Below are positions 7,169 to 16,407 of a stretch of 57,502 nt of DNA, one piece after another (position 1 is the first letter of the stretch; every line of letters begins with the position of its first letter). Under the pieces are notes generated by a model. The model searched no databases. It was not told the origin of the DNA and saw only the letters and a program-made list of their open reading frames with translations. Made by a program: the position numbers and the translations under genes. The stretch comes from Flavobacteriaceae bacterium (GTDB lineage: Bacteria > Bacteroidota > Bacteroidia > Flavobacteriales > Flavobacteriaceae): assembly GCA_022565635.1 (NCBI GenBank), contig JAIUMH010000002.1, positions 1 through 57,502 of the forward strand, read 5' to 3'.

Positions 7169-10100
7169 ATGAAAGCAAACTTTTATCTTCTCATCTTCTT
7201 TTTTTTCGCATTAATTAGTAACGGTCAAGATTTTAATTGGTTAGAAGATTTTGACGACATTGACGAGATTAATTCTTGTAACGCACAGCTTAGTATTAAC
7301 AATAATAATAATAATTTAAGTAATCATAGTAAAACATTGGTTATCTGTCCAGATGAATCAAATCCTGAATCGGATGCAACTGAAATTCAATTTTTAAATT
7401 GGAGTTTAAACACCAGTTTTGTTTCATTTACAATTTATGACGGTGATGATTCAACCGCTCCAATTTTGTATAATTTTACAGACAATACTATTTTACCAGA
7501 TTTTTATATCACCTCTTCCTTAGAAAATTCATCGGGATGTTTAACCATTCAAATAGAAACAGACCCTATTCCTAATATCATTAATATTGGTTTTGATATG
7601 ACCATTAGTTGTAGAGATGAATGTGCTGATTTTGATGTTTCTTTTTCGTATGATGGCATAGGTTTGTGTGACCAGGAATCAGAAAATATTTTTGAAGCTG
7701 GAACAGACTTTACAGTGTTTTCAAATGTAACTCAACTTACAGGAACTACTGTTGATGACTTAACTTATGAGTGGTATATTGATGATGAATTACAAGATTC
7801 TGAAACTACTTTTGTTACAGCCAATATTAATGAAGTAGGTTCCTATAATGGAGAATTACGTCTCATAAGTAATTTTGGCTTTTGTGAATCCATTCATGAA
7901 TTTGAATTTACTATTGGGGGTGACTTGATCAATACAAGTGATGCTGACGAGGATTTCACGTTAGAAGAATTAATTTCTGATGTATTAATCTCTGGTAATT
8001 GCGCCAATGTAAACAATATAGAATTACTAAATGGTTTATCATTCCATACCAACGAACATAGTATTGGCTATTTTGAAGCTGGTTGTAGCGATTTTCCTTT
8101 TACTGAAGGTATTGTTCTTGGTTCAGGTAGTATCAGTAATGTTACTGATGGAAATCAAAATGGTTCTAATCCTCCTTTTGGTTCAATATGGCAAGGTGAC
8201 CCAGATTTAGATAGTTTCGGACAATCTGCCAGCGGTAATTCAAACGCCACATCAAATGATGCCACAGCAGTAGAATTCTTCTTCAGCTCTTTTGAAGAAG
8301 AAATTGAATTCAATTACATCTTTGGTTCTTATGAATACCCTGGAATATTTGTTTGTAATTTTGCAGATATTTTTGCTTTTATTATTAGTGGACCTTATGA
8401 TGAAGATGGAAACTTAATCTCTGATACTTTTCCAGAAGGAACCCCTGGAGTGTTTCAAGACGAGTACTTATACAATCATGATGGTAATCCAAATAATGAT
8501 TTATTAAGCATTGATTTAGGAGGTCTAAATATTGCTACTTTTGAAGATGAAAATGGCAATTTAGTTCCAACAACTATTTCCAACATTCATGATTTCAGTG
8601 ACATAAACGGAGATTCATGTTTTGAAGGCTCATTGGGTGAATTCTATTTTCCTGAACTTTACAATTCAAATGAATTTAATTACCATACTTTAAATGGTGA
8701 GACAGTTCCTTTGACTGCTTCTGCTGAAGTAATTCCTTGTGAGCGATATAAACTAAAAATAGTGGTTGCTGATTGGCAAGATTCATTCTTTAATTCATTT
8801 GTATTCCTAGAAGGAGGTAGTTTTGAATTGGGGGCTAACTTAGGAGATGATGTGCTTTTTTCAGATCAAGATCCCGCTTTTGAAGGAGATGTAGTTACAC
8901 TATCGCCTTTTCAAAACGAATTAGACGACAATTGTGATTTGAATATTGAATGGTACAAAGACGGTGAACTATTAGAAGGATTTACTGAAACAACACTAGA
9001 TGTTACGGAAACAGGAACCTATGAAATTTTTATAGACGCAGGAGATTCTAATCTTTCTGGTTGTAACGACAATGATTCTGTTTTTGTTGAATTTATACCT
9101 GTTCCTAATCCAGATAATATTGAAAATTTAACTAATATTTTTATCTGTGATCCTGAAACACCAACTGTAAGTTTTGATTTTACAGTGAATGAAATTATTG
9201 CTACTCAAAATCAAAACCCGAATAATTTTAATGTCTCTTTTCACCTTTCAGAAACAGAAGCTGTAAATAATCTTAATCCTATTGAAGATATTTCGGATTA
9301 TCAAGTCAATGCTTCAGAATTAATTAATGAAAACGTAGAAATTTGGATTAGAGTAGAAGAAGCACTTACAGGAAATGCACAAACTTCAACTACCGCAAAT
9401 TTTGAAATAGGTATTATTGAAATTGATTTAGAAGAAGTTGATTTACCAGTAATTGCTTTGTGTAGTGAAGATGATACTGCAGTGGTTGCAGAATTTAACT
9501 TAACAGATAACGAAGAATTAATTTCAACTATCATTGGAACAACCACAGTAAATTACAGTTATTATACTTCGCTGGCGGATGCTACAAATGCTTCCAATAG
9601 CATTAGTGACCCTGAAACATATACCTCAAATGAAACTTCCGAAACTTTATTTATTCGTGTAGAAAGTGGATTTGACAATGATTGTTTTGATATTACCTCT
9701 TTTGATCTTGGTGTATTTGAAAATCCCACTCCAACTTCAGTTCAAGACTTAGAGGCTTGTGTTGAAAATGATGAAGCATTTATAGATTTAACTCAAAATA
9801 ATGAAACTTCAATTGGTCTTCCTAATCCTTCAATTGTTGAACTAGGCTACTACTTAACACAAGCTGAAGCTGAAAATCAAGTTGATGCTATTGAAGAAAT
9901 AGAAAACTTCTTAATTCCTCAAGGAATTGAAGAACTAGAAGTTTTTGTTCGCATTGAAAATAACGAAGAAAATGGGAATTGTACCGTAATTGAAAGCTTC
10001 TTAGTATCAACTGTTTCAATTGACACTAACGAAATTGAAAACCTTGAGGAGTGTGAATTAAATGAAGTAGAAGTATCATTTAATTTGAACCTGGTTCTCA

Positions 10101-11731
10101 ATGGGCTTTTTACTGATGAGGATAATGCCATTAATTATTCTACTTCATTTTATACTTCATTAAATGATGCAAATAATGAAGTAAACCAAATTGACAACCT
10201 AGATAATTATTCAAGTGTAGGAGAAGAAACTATTTATTTAAAGATAACAGATGATGCATCGACTAATGCTTGTTCAAAAATCTTAGATTTTGAATTGATA
10301 ATTGTACCAAAACCAATCATTGACTTTGAAGCTGTAAATCCTTCTGCCTGTTCAGAAGATGGGTTTTTTAGCAATTTTGATTTTAGCACCTTAGGAGAAA
10401 TAATGAGTATTGAAAGTGATTCTGACTACTCCTTTTCCTATCACCTTTCAGAAAGTGATGCCTCTAACAATGTAAATGCAATAAGTTTTCCTTTTGAAAA
10501 TACCAACGCATTTAATCAAACCATATACGTAAGAGTTTTTGATAATACAACGGGTTGCTTAGAGTTTGGTAGTTTTGAAATAGATGTAAACACAACTTTA
10601 AATATTGAAAATCCTGCAAATCTTGAAGCCTGTGCCAATAATGAAGAGATTTATGAGTATGATTTAACTACCATTGAAAATGAAGTCTTAGGAGGAATTT
10701 CAGCCTCAGAATTCAGCTTTTCATACTATCTAACTCAAGAAGATTTAGATAATCAGGTAAATCAAATTACAACTCCAACCAATTTCGAAACCAATGAAAT
10801 TAATCAACAGATATTTTTTGAAGTTACTAATGTTAGTGGTGAATGCAATTCTAACGGTGATTTCTTTTTAATCGAAAAAGAATTCCCAACAGTTAATTTA
10901 GATTTACCAATTATTAGTAATTGTGGTGAAGGAGGCTTTGCTGTGTTTAACTTTGAAAATTTAATTCCGCTGATCAACATTGAAGAAAATGTAGATTTAG
11001 AAATCAGTTTTCACGCTACCCAAACAGATGCTCAAGAAAACATTAATCCAATAATTGGAGATTACATCAATGAAGAACCTACCGAACAAATGGTATTTGT
11101 AAGAATTGAATTACTTGAAACAGAATGTACAAGTATTACAAATTTCACCATTCAAGTAAGTGATGATTTTGAAGTAAGCACCCCTAACCCACTTATAGGT
11201 TGCGACCCAGTTGGTTTTACTGAATTTGACTTAACCGAAGTAGAACCAGAATTATTCACTGGATTAAATTCGGAAAATTATCAAGTAAATTATTTTACAT
11301 CAGAACAAGACGCAGTAAATTCAGAAAACCCTATTGAAACACCTGAGGCTTTTGTGAATACAGTTGAAAACGGACAAACTGTATTTTTTAGAGTAGACGC
11401 CTTAGAGGGAGAGTGTTTTACCACAGGAAACTTTGATTTAATTTTTGACCCAGAAAGCGAAGAATGTGAAGATTTTAGTGTAGAAGAGTTTTTGTCTGCA
11501 CTTTATGTTTATCCTAATCCAGTAAAAAACATAGTAAATATTGACAATCAAAACCTTAATCAGATTGAATTATTGGAGATAGTTGATATGAATGGTAAGA
11601 AAATAATGAAGCAAAAAAACTTATCTAATTTTACCCAAATTGATTTAGGAATGTTAAGCAGTGGTTTGTATTTCTTACAAATACAAACAAAAGACGGTAT
11701 AAACACGTCTTTAAAGTTGATTAAAGAATAA
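7169..11731 (+). CDS. secreted repeat protein with choice-of-anchor-L-like region and T9SS sorting domain
   Basis: A 1520-residue exported protein. A signal peptide (residues 1-19, ending SNGQ) is followed by a CUB-like segment around 58-150 and an Ig/PKD-like stretch. Next comes a region of about 260-555 resembling the choice-of-anchor L family (motifs LLNGLSFHTNE, GIVLGSG, FIFGSYEYP-like). Eight diverged tandem repeats of about 95 residues span roughly 658-1430. Each opens with a Cys motif (such as EACVEND, SNCGEGG) and holds a YxxTxxDAxNxxNxI core and an xxVFxRV strand. The C-terminus (about 1443-1520, LYVYPNPVKN to SLKLIKE) is a type A T9SS sorting domain, so the protein should cross the outer membrane and be surface-anchored or released. 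It is very acidic. The function is unknown; adhesion is a guess. Confidence 0.88.
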   Translation: MKANFYLLIFFFFALISNGQDFNWLEDFDDIDEINSCNAQLSINNNNNNLSNHSKTLVICPDESNPESDATEIQFLNWSLNTSFVSFTIYDGDDSTAPILYNFTDNTILPDFYITSSLENSSGCLTIQIETDPIPNIINIGFDMTISCRDECADFDVSFSYDGIGLCDQESENIFEAGTDFTVFSNVTQLTGTTVDDLTYEWYIDDELQDSETTFVTANINEVGSYNGELRLISNFGFCESIHEFEFTIGGDLINTSDADEDFTLEELISDVLISGNCANVNNIELLNGLSFHTNEHSIGYFEAGCSDFPFTEGIVLGSGSISNVTDGNQNGSNPPFGSIWQGDPDLDSFGQSASGNSNATSNDATAVEFFFSSFEEEIEFNYIFGSYEYPGIFVCNFADIFAFIISGPYDEDGNLISDTFPEGTPGVFQDEYLYNHDGNPNNDLLSIDLGGLNIATFEDENGNLVPTTISNIHDFSDINGDSCFEGSLGEFYFPELYNSNEFNYHTLNGETVPLTASAEVIPCERYKLKIVVADWQDSFFNSFVFLEGGSFELGANLGDDVLFSDQDPAFEGDVVTLSPFQNELDDNCDLNIEWYKDGELLEGFTETTLDVTETGTYEIFIDAGDSNLSGCNDNDSVFVEFIPVPNPDNIENLTNIFICDPETPTVSFDFTVNEIIATQNQNPNNFNVSFHLSETEAVNNLNPIEDISDYQVNASELINENVEIWIRVEEALTGNAQTSTTANFEIGIIEIDLEEVDLPVIALCSEDDTAVVAEFNLTDNEELISTIIGTTTVNYSYYTSLADATNASNSISDPETYTSNETSETLFIRVESGFDNDCFDITSFDLGVFENPTPTSVQDLEACVENDEAFIDLTQNNETSIGLPNPSIVELGYYLTQAEAENQVDAIEEIENFLIPQGIEELEVFVRIENNEENGNCTVIESFLVSTVSIDTNEIENLEECELNEVEVSFNLNLVLNGLFTDEDNAINYSTSFYTSLNDANNEVNQIDNLDNYSSVGEETIYLKITDDASTNACSKILDFELIIVPKPIIDFEAVNPSACSEDGFFSNFDFSTLGEIMSIESDSDYSFSYHLSESDASNNVNAISFPFENTNAFNQTIYVRVFDNTTGCLEFGSFEIDVNTTLNIENPANLEACANNEEIYEYDLTTIENEVLGGISASEFSFSYYLTQEDLDNQVNQITTPTNFETNEINQQIFFEVTNVSGECNSNGDFFLIEKEFPTVNLDLPIISNCGEGGFAVFNFENLIPLINIEENVDLEISFHATQTDAQENINPIIGDYINEEPTEQMVFVRIELLETECTSITNFTIQVSDDFEVSTPNPLIGCDPVGFTEFDLTEVEPELFTGLNSENYQVNYFTSEQDAVNSENPIETPEAFVNTVENGQTVFFRVDALEGECFTTGNFDLIFDPESEECEDFSVEEFLSALYVYPNPVKNIVNIDNQNLNQIELLEIVDMNGKKIMKQKNLSNFTQIDLGMLSSGLYFLQIQTKDGINTSLKLIKE

Positions 11732-11746
11732 GCAGATAAATCATCT

Positions 11747-11775
11747 AAAAAGAGGCCAAATGGCCTCTTTTTTTT
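11747..11775 (+). terminator. intrinsic terminator after the T9SS repeat protein
   Basis: GAGGCC at 11752-11757 pairs with GGCCTC at 11762-11767 around an AAAT loop, flanked by an A run before and eight T after. It lies 16 bases downstream of the 7169-11731 gene. Confidence 0.9.
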
Positions 11776-11812
11776 ATACAATAAAAAGTATTTCAAAATA
11801 AATTTATTTTTT

Positions 11813-11843
11813 TTGTGTAGTAAAATTCAAGTTACTATATTTC
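11813..11843 (+). promoter_or_regulatory. candidate promoter of the DUF349 gene
   Basis: TTG at 11813-11815 and TATATTTC at 11836-11843, 20 bases apart, match the Bacteroidota promoter pattern except for the last base of the -7 element. The start codon of the next gene lies 31 bases downstream. Confidence 0.45.
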
Positions 11844-11874
11844 AACTTTAATATGAACCTTAACATTGAAAGAT

Positions 11875-13902
11875 ATGTCTGAACAAGAAAAGAACGCAAA
11901 AAGCAACGAACAAGAAGCTCAACAAGTTCATCAAGAAGAAGCCTCTAAGTCTGAAGAAACTACTGCTTCAACAGAAGACGCACAACCCAAAAAGGAAATC
12001 TCTGCTGAAGAAGAAACTTCTAAAACTTCTAAAACTTCGGAAGATGCTTCAAAAGAAGTTACTTCGGAAGAAAAAGATACTTCATCAAGCACTTCTACAA
12101 AAGAAGAAGAAGATGATGTACAGAAAGAACTTGATGATGCCAATGCGGAAGATAGTGAAGATCAGGATGTAGGAAGAAGGCATGAAATTGCTAAAAAAGA
12201 CTACGAATCCATGTCGCTTGACGAATTGGTGATTGAACTTGAAAATTTGCTAAAAAATGAAAAAGTTCAGGCAATACGTGAGCATGTAAGTGAAATCAAA
12301 GCTAATTTTGATAAGCAATTTAATGAAATTGTTGAAGAAAAAAAAGAGACTTTTATTGCTGAAGGGGGAAATATTATAGATTTTCACTACTCCTCACCAA
12401 TCAAGAAAAAATTCAATTCCATATATTTTGAATACCGCGAAAAAAGAGATGCGCATTATTCACAGCTGAAGAAAAATCTCAATCAAAATTTACAAGCAAG
12501 ACTTTCTATTATAGAAGAGTTAAAAAATATGATTGGGAGTGGGGAAAGTATGGGAACTACTTTCAAGCAGTTTAAAGAATTGCAAGAGCGCTGGAAAAAC
12601 GCAGGCCCTGTTCCAAAAAACGAATACAATAATGTGTGGAAAAATTATCATCACCATGTTGAACGTTTTTATGACTTCCTGCATTTAGATAGAGAATTTA
12701 GGGACTTAGATTTCAAATATAACTTAGACCAAAAGTTGAAAATTATAGAGCGTGCTGAAGAATTGGCTGAGGAAACAGATATCAACCGTGCATTTAGAGA
12801 GCTTCAACTACTTCACAAAATGTGGAAAGAAGAATTAGGTCCTGTAGCTAAGGAGTTTAGAGATGATATCTGGGACAAGTTTAGTGAAGCAACCAAAAAA
12901 ATTCATCAAAAAAGACAAGCCTATTTTGATGAATTAGACCAAGAGCGTGAGAAGAACTACGAAGTGAAAAAGGAAGTTATAGAAGAAATTAAAAAACTTG
13001 CTGATAAAGATATAAAATCTCACAATGAAGCTCAACAACGTATTAAACATATAGAGAAATTAAGAGAGATTTTCTTTAGTGCTGGAAAAGCTCCAAGAAG
13101 AGTTAACGACCAAGTTTGGGATGAATTTAAAACTGGTGTTCGTGATTTCAACCGTAAGAAAAATGCTTTTTATAAAGAGTTGAAAAAGGAGCAATTTGAG
13201 AACTTAAAGAAAAAAGAAGAATTACTTAAAATTGCTGAAGATAATAAAGACAGCGTTGATTATGATACCGTAACTCCAGTTATGAAGCGAATACAGTTGG
13301 AGTGGAAAAAAATTGGTCACGTGCCCAGAAAAGACAGCGATAAAATATGGAAACGCTTCAAAAAAGCTTGTAACACCTATTTCGATCGTCTTCATAAAGA
13401 AAAAAACAAAAGTAATGACGAAGAGTTTAATAACTTCATTACCAAGAAAGATTTTATTGGTACAATTAAAAAAACCGAATTACCTTCTAACCAAGAAGAA
13501 GCGCTAAAAACAATTAAATCCTACATAGAAAAATGGGGGGAAATGGGTAATGTTCCCAACAGTAAGCGCTATATTGAGGGTAAATTTAATAAGGTTTTAG
13601 ACCAATTGTTTAATCGAATTGATATTGACAAAAAGGACGCAGAATTAATTAAATATGACAATAGACTGCATAATTTGGAAGAAACTAGTGATCATTTTAA
13701 AATCAATAAAGAAGCAAGTTTTCTAAGAAAGAAAATTGATGAAACTAAAGATAATATTAATCAATTTGAGAATAATTTACAGTTTTTCTCAACTCAAGAT
13801 GAAAGCAACCCCTTAGTTAAAGAGGTAATTGATAACATTAATAAGCTTAAAGACGAGCTTGAAATGTGGAAAGAAAAACTAAGTAAGTTAAGAGATTTAT
13901 AA
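11875..13902 (+). CDS. DUF349 domain-containing protein
   Basis: A 675-residue, highly charged, helix-rich protein without signal peptide, so probably cytosolic. The first 100 residues are low-complexity (Glu, Ser, Thr, Lys, Gln). From about residue 105 come at least five DUF349 repeats. Each is recognised by a W-x(5-6)-G-x-(V/A)-(P/A) motif followed by an aromatic-rich helix: WKNAGPVP, WKEELGPVAK, FFSAGKAP, WKKIGHVP and WGEMGNVP. A coiled coil ends the chain. DUF349 proteins of Bacteroidota have no firmly established function. The start is placed at ATG 11875; an in-frame TTG three codons earlier is less likely. The gene stands alone, bounded by terminators. Confidence 0.85.
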   Translation: MSEQEKNAKSNEQEAQQVHQEEASKSEETTASTEDAQPKKEISAEEETSKTSKTSEDASKEVTSEEKDTSSSTSTKEEEDDVQKELDDANAEDSEDQDVGRRHEIAKKDYESMSLDELVIELENLLKNEKVQAIREHVSEIKANFDKQFNEIVEEKKETFIAEGGNIIDFHYSSPIKKKFNSIYFEYREKRDAHYSQLKKNLNQNLQARLSIIEELKNMIGSGESMGTTFKQFKELQERWKNAGPVPKNEYNNVWKNYHHHVERFYDFLHLDREFRDLDFKYNLDQKLKIIERAEELAEETDINRAFRELQLLHKMWKEELGPVAKEFRDDIWDKFSEATKKIHQKRQAYFDELDQEREKNYEVKKEVIEEIKKLADKDIKSHNEAQQRIKHIEKLREIFFSAGKAPRRVNDQVWDEFKTGVRDFNRKKNAFYKELKKEQFENLKKKEELLKIAEDNKDSVDYDTVTPVMKRIQLEWKKIGHVPRKDSDKIWKRFKKACNTYFDRLHKEKNKSNDEEFNNFITKKDFIGTIKKTELPSNQEEALKTIKSYIEKWGEMGNVPNSKRYIEGKFNKVLDQLFNRIDIDKKDAELIKYDNRLHNLEETSDHFKINKEASFLRKKIDETKDNINQFENNLQFFSTQDESNPLVKEVIDNINKLKDELEMWKEKLSKLRDL

Positions 13903-14016
13903 GCATTAGGTTAAAAATTCATTAGTGCTATTTTAATCAAAATACCATGGTGTATTTGCTAGATTTCTTTTCTATCAAAAATAAAGGTTAGTATAAAATA
14001 GCATTTGTTAGCAAAT

Positions 14017-14053
14017 AAAAAACTCGGTAGATAAAAATCTACCGAGTTTTTTT
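14017..14053. terminator. bidirectional intrinsic terminator
   Basis: AACTCGGTAGAT at 14021-14032 pairs with ATCTACCGAGTT at 14037-14048 around AAAA. An A run precedes and a T run follows, so it can serve the DUF349 gene on the plus strand and the M3 peptidase gene on the minus strand. Confidence 0.9.
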
Positions 14054-14087
14054 AATATAACTGAGATGGTTAACAGATTATACCTAT

Positions 14088-16241
14088 TTAACCTTTTAAA
14101 TCATCATCATAACTATCTATATCTAAACCTCTTTTCTTTAGTAAAGGCTCTATACTAGGCTCAGAACCTCTAAAGCGTTTATATAATTCCATGGGTTCTT
14201 CAGTCCCTCCAGTTTCTAAAATATTTTCTCTAAAAGACCTAGCTTTTTCTTGGTTAAATAACTCGGTCTGTTTAAACTGGTCAAAGGCATCTGTATCTAA
14301 AACACCCGACCAAATATAAGAATAATACCCTGCTGAATAACCTCCTGCAAAAACGTGAGCAAAATGTGTACTGCTATGCCTTGCTGTAATAGAAGAAGGC
14401 ATACCTAGATTAGCTAAAGTTTCAACTTCAAATTCTACAACATTAGCATCTAATGGTTCTTCTATGGTATGGTATTTCATATCTAATAGAGATGATGCCA
14501 AATACTCTGTAGTTGCAAAACCCTGTCCAAAAGTACCTAATTCTTCAAGCTTATTAATCAGTTCATCAGGAATAACTTCTCCTGTATCATAATGAAAAGC
14601 ATACATTTTCAAAACTTCAGGATCGGTTGCCCAATTTTCCATAACTTGAGATGGTAACTCTACAAAATCTCTCGAAACATTTGTCCCTGCAAGGCTTTCA
14701 TATTCAACATTAGAAAGTAAACCGTGTAATGCATGACCAAATTCATGAAAGAAAGTAGTCACTTCATCAAAAGTAAGCAATGAAGGTTTAGTAGATGTTG
14801 CATCGGTAAAATTACAATTAATAGAAATTACAGGAGCATATCTTTCTCCGTCTTTCATAGTTTGAGGTCTAAAGCTAGTCATCCAAGCCCCACTTCTTTT
14901 AGAACTTCTTGGGTGCATATCCATATATAAAACACCTACATGAGTTCCATCTTTTTCAGAAACTTCCCAAACAGTAACATCTTCATGATAAACGGGTACA
15001 TCTTCTAATTCCTTAAACTGAAGTCCAAAAAGTTGATCTGTAACGGTGAAAATACCTTCTCTTACTTGATCTAAACTAAAATACTCAGCTACTTCCTGAT
15101 TGTTTATATCAAATTTATCTTTTTTAATTTTCTCTAGATAATATTTGTAGTCCCAAGGTTGTACTTGATCCTTAATTCCATCTTCTGCCAACAAAATAGC
15201 AATGTCTTCTATTTCGCGTTCAGCCACTATTAAAGCTGGCTTCCAAAGTTTAAGTAAAAACTCTTCAACCGTAGATCTATCTTTAGCCATAGTAGTTTCT
15301 AAAGCATAGTCTGCATAAGTATCATATCCTAGTAAATTGGCTTTCTCAAGACGTAAGTTAGCCAGTTTTAATGCTATTTCTGTATTATTAAACTCATTGT
15401 TATTGTTTCCTCTACGCTTGTAAGCTTCATATATTTCTCTTCTCAATTCTCTATCTTCAGCATATTCTAAAATTGGCATAACATTAGAGTTCTGGATAGT
15501 AAATAGCCATTTTCCTTCTTCGTCTTTTTCTTTCGCTTTTTTGAAAGCTGACTCAAGGAGAGAGTTTGGAATTCCCTCCAACCTTGTTTCGTCCTCAATT
15601 AAAAGTTCAAAAGCATTGGTATCAGACAAAATATTTTGTCCAAATTGCGTAGTTAATTCTGCTATTTGAGCATTTATACTAGCCAATTCTTCTTGGTCTT
15701 CTTTATTGAGTTTAGCACCACTTCTTACAAAACGTTTATAGGTTTTCTCGAGTACTTTATGTTGTTGAGGGCTTAAATTAGTGTCTTCCTTATTTGTTTC
15801 CCAAATCTTAGCCACACGATTAAACAAATCCATATTCATATAGATAAAATCTGAATGAGCAGCTGATTTAGCAGACATTTTTCTTGCTATTTCTTGAATT
15901 TCATCATTGGTATGAGAAGAGTTTAGATTATAAAAAATCCGACTAGCTCTTGCGTACGTTTCACCAGACGTTTCCATAGCAAGTAGGGTGTTATCCCATG
16001 TAGGTTCATCTTCATTATCAATAATAATCTGAATTTTTCTTTTTTGTTCTTCCATACCAATAATCATTGCCTCTTCAAAGTGAACAGACTGTAATAGATC
16101 AAAAGGAGGTACTTCATATGGAGTTGAAAATTCTTTTACTAATAATGGGTTATCAGATTTCATTTCAGTACTTTTTTCAGGTTCTTCATTACAACTAATT
16201 AATGAAGCACCTATAATTAGGCTTAATACTATTTTTTTCAT
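14088..16241 (-). CDS. M3 family zinc metallopeptidase, lipoprotein (Dcp/oligopeptidase-like)
   Basis: A thimet-oligopeptidase-fold zinc peptidase of 717 residues that degrades short peptides. The N-terminus (MKKIVLSLIIGASLISC) is a lipoprotein signal with the lipidated Cys at residue 17, placing it in the periplasm or outer membrane rather than the cytosol. The zinc motif HEFGH is at residues 499-503. The third ligand Glu lies in SRDFVELPSQ some 25 residues later, and the family segment GGYSAGYYSY follows. The length matches peptidyl-dipeptidase Dcp/OpdA. It is monocistronic, with a shared terminator downstream. Substrate range cannot be read from sequence. Confidence 0.93.
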   Translation of the reverse strand: MKKIVLSLIIGASLISCNEEPEKSTEMKSDNPLLVKEFSTPYEVPPFDLLQSVHFEEAMIIGMEEQKRKIQIIIDNEDEPTWDNTLLAMETSGETYARASRIFYNLNSSHTNDEIQEIARKMSAKSAAHSDFIYMNMDLFNRVAKIWETNKEDTNLSPQQHKVLEKTYKRFVRSGAKLNKEDQEELASINAQIAELTTQFGQNILSDTNAFELLIEDETRLEGIPNSLLESAFKKAKEKDEEGKWLFTIQNSNVMPILEYAEDRELRREIYEAYKRRGNNNNEFNNTEIALKLANLRLEKANLLGYDTYADYALETTMAKDRSTVEEFLLKLWKPALIVAEREIEDIAILLAEDGIKDQVQPWDYKYYLEKIKKDKFDINNQEVAEYFSLDQVREGIFTVTDQLFGLQFKELEDVPVYHEDVTVWEVSEKDGTHVGVLYMDMHPRSSKRSGAWMTSFRPQTMKDGERYAPVISINCNFTDATSTKPSLLTFDEVTTFFHEFGHALHGLLSNVEYESLAGTNVSRDFVELPSQVMENWATDPEVLKMYAFHYDTGEVIPDELINKLEELGTFGQGFATTEYLASSLLDMKYHTIEEPLDANVVEFEVETLANLGMPSSITARHSSTHFAHVFAGGYSAGYYSYIWSGVLDTDAFDQFKQTELFNQEKARSFRENILETGGTEEPMELYKRFRGSEPSIEPLLKKRGLDIDSYDDDLKG

Positions 16242-16378
16242 GTTTAATATTTTTTCAAAACTTGTTGCTAAAATATAGAAAAGATTCTATTCTATACTGA
16301 AAATTAGTTTTTGCTTAATATCTTTTTCAATTTTAGATACGAAATAGAATTCAACTAACCGAAATGAACTTAATTTAA

Positions 16379-16386
16379 TACATTTG
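16379..16386 (+). promoter_or_regulatory. -7 element of the porin promoter
   Basis: TACATTTG is an exact TAnnTTTG match 21 bases ahead of the porin start codon. No TTG is found at the ideal distance upstream. Confidence 0.5.
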
Positions 16387-16407
16387 CAAAAAATCACTCC
16401 ATAAAGA

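Noticed and set aside
11931-12143. Ser-rich 70-codon frame antisense to the DUF349 gene start
   Set aside because: It mirrors the Glu/Ser/Lys-rich low-complexity coding sequence on the plus strand.
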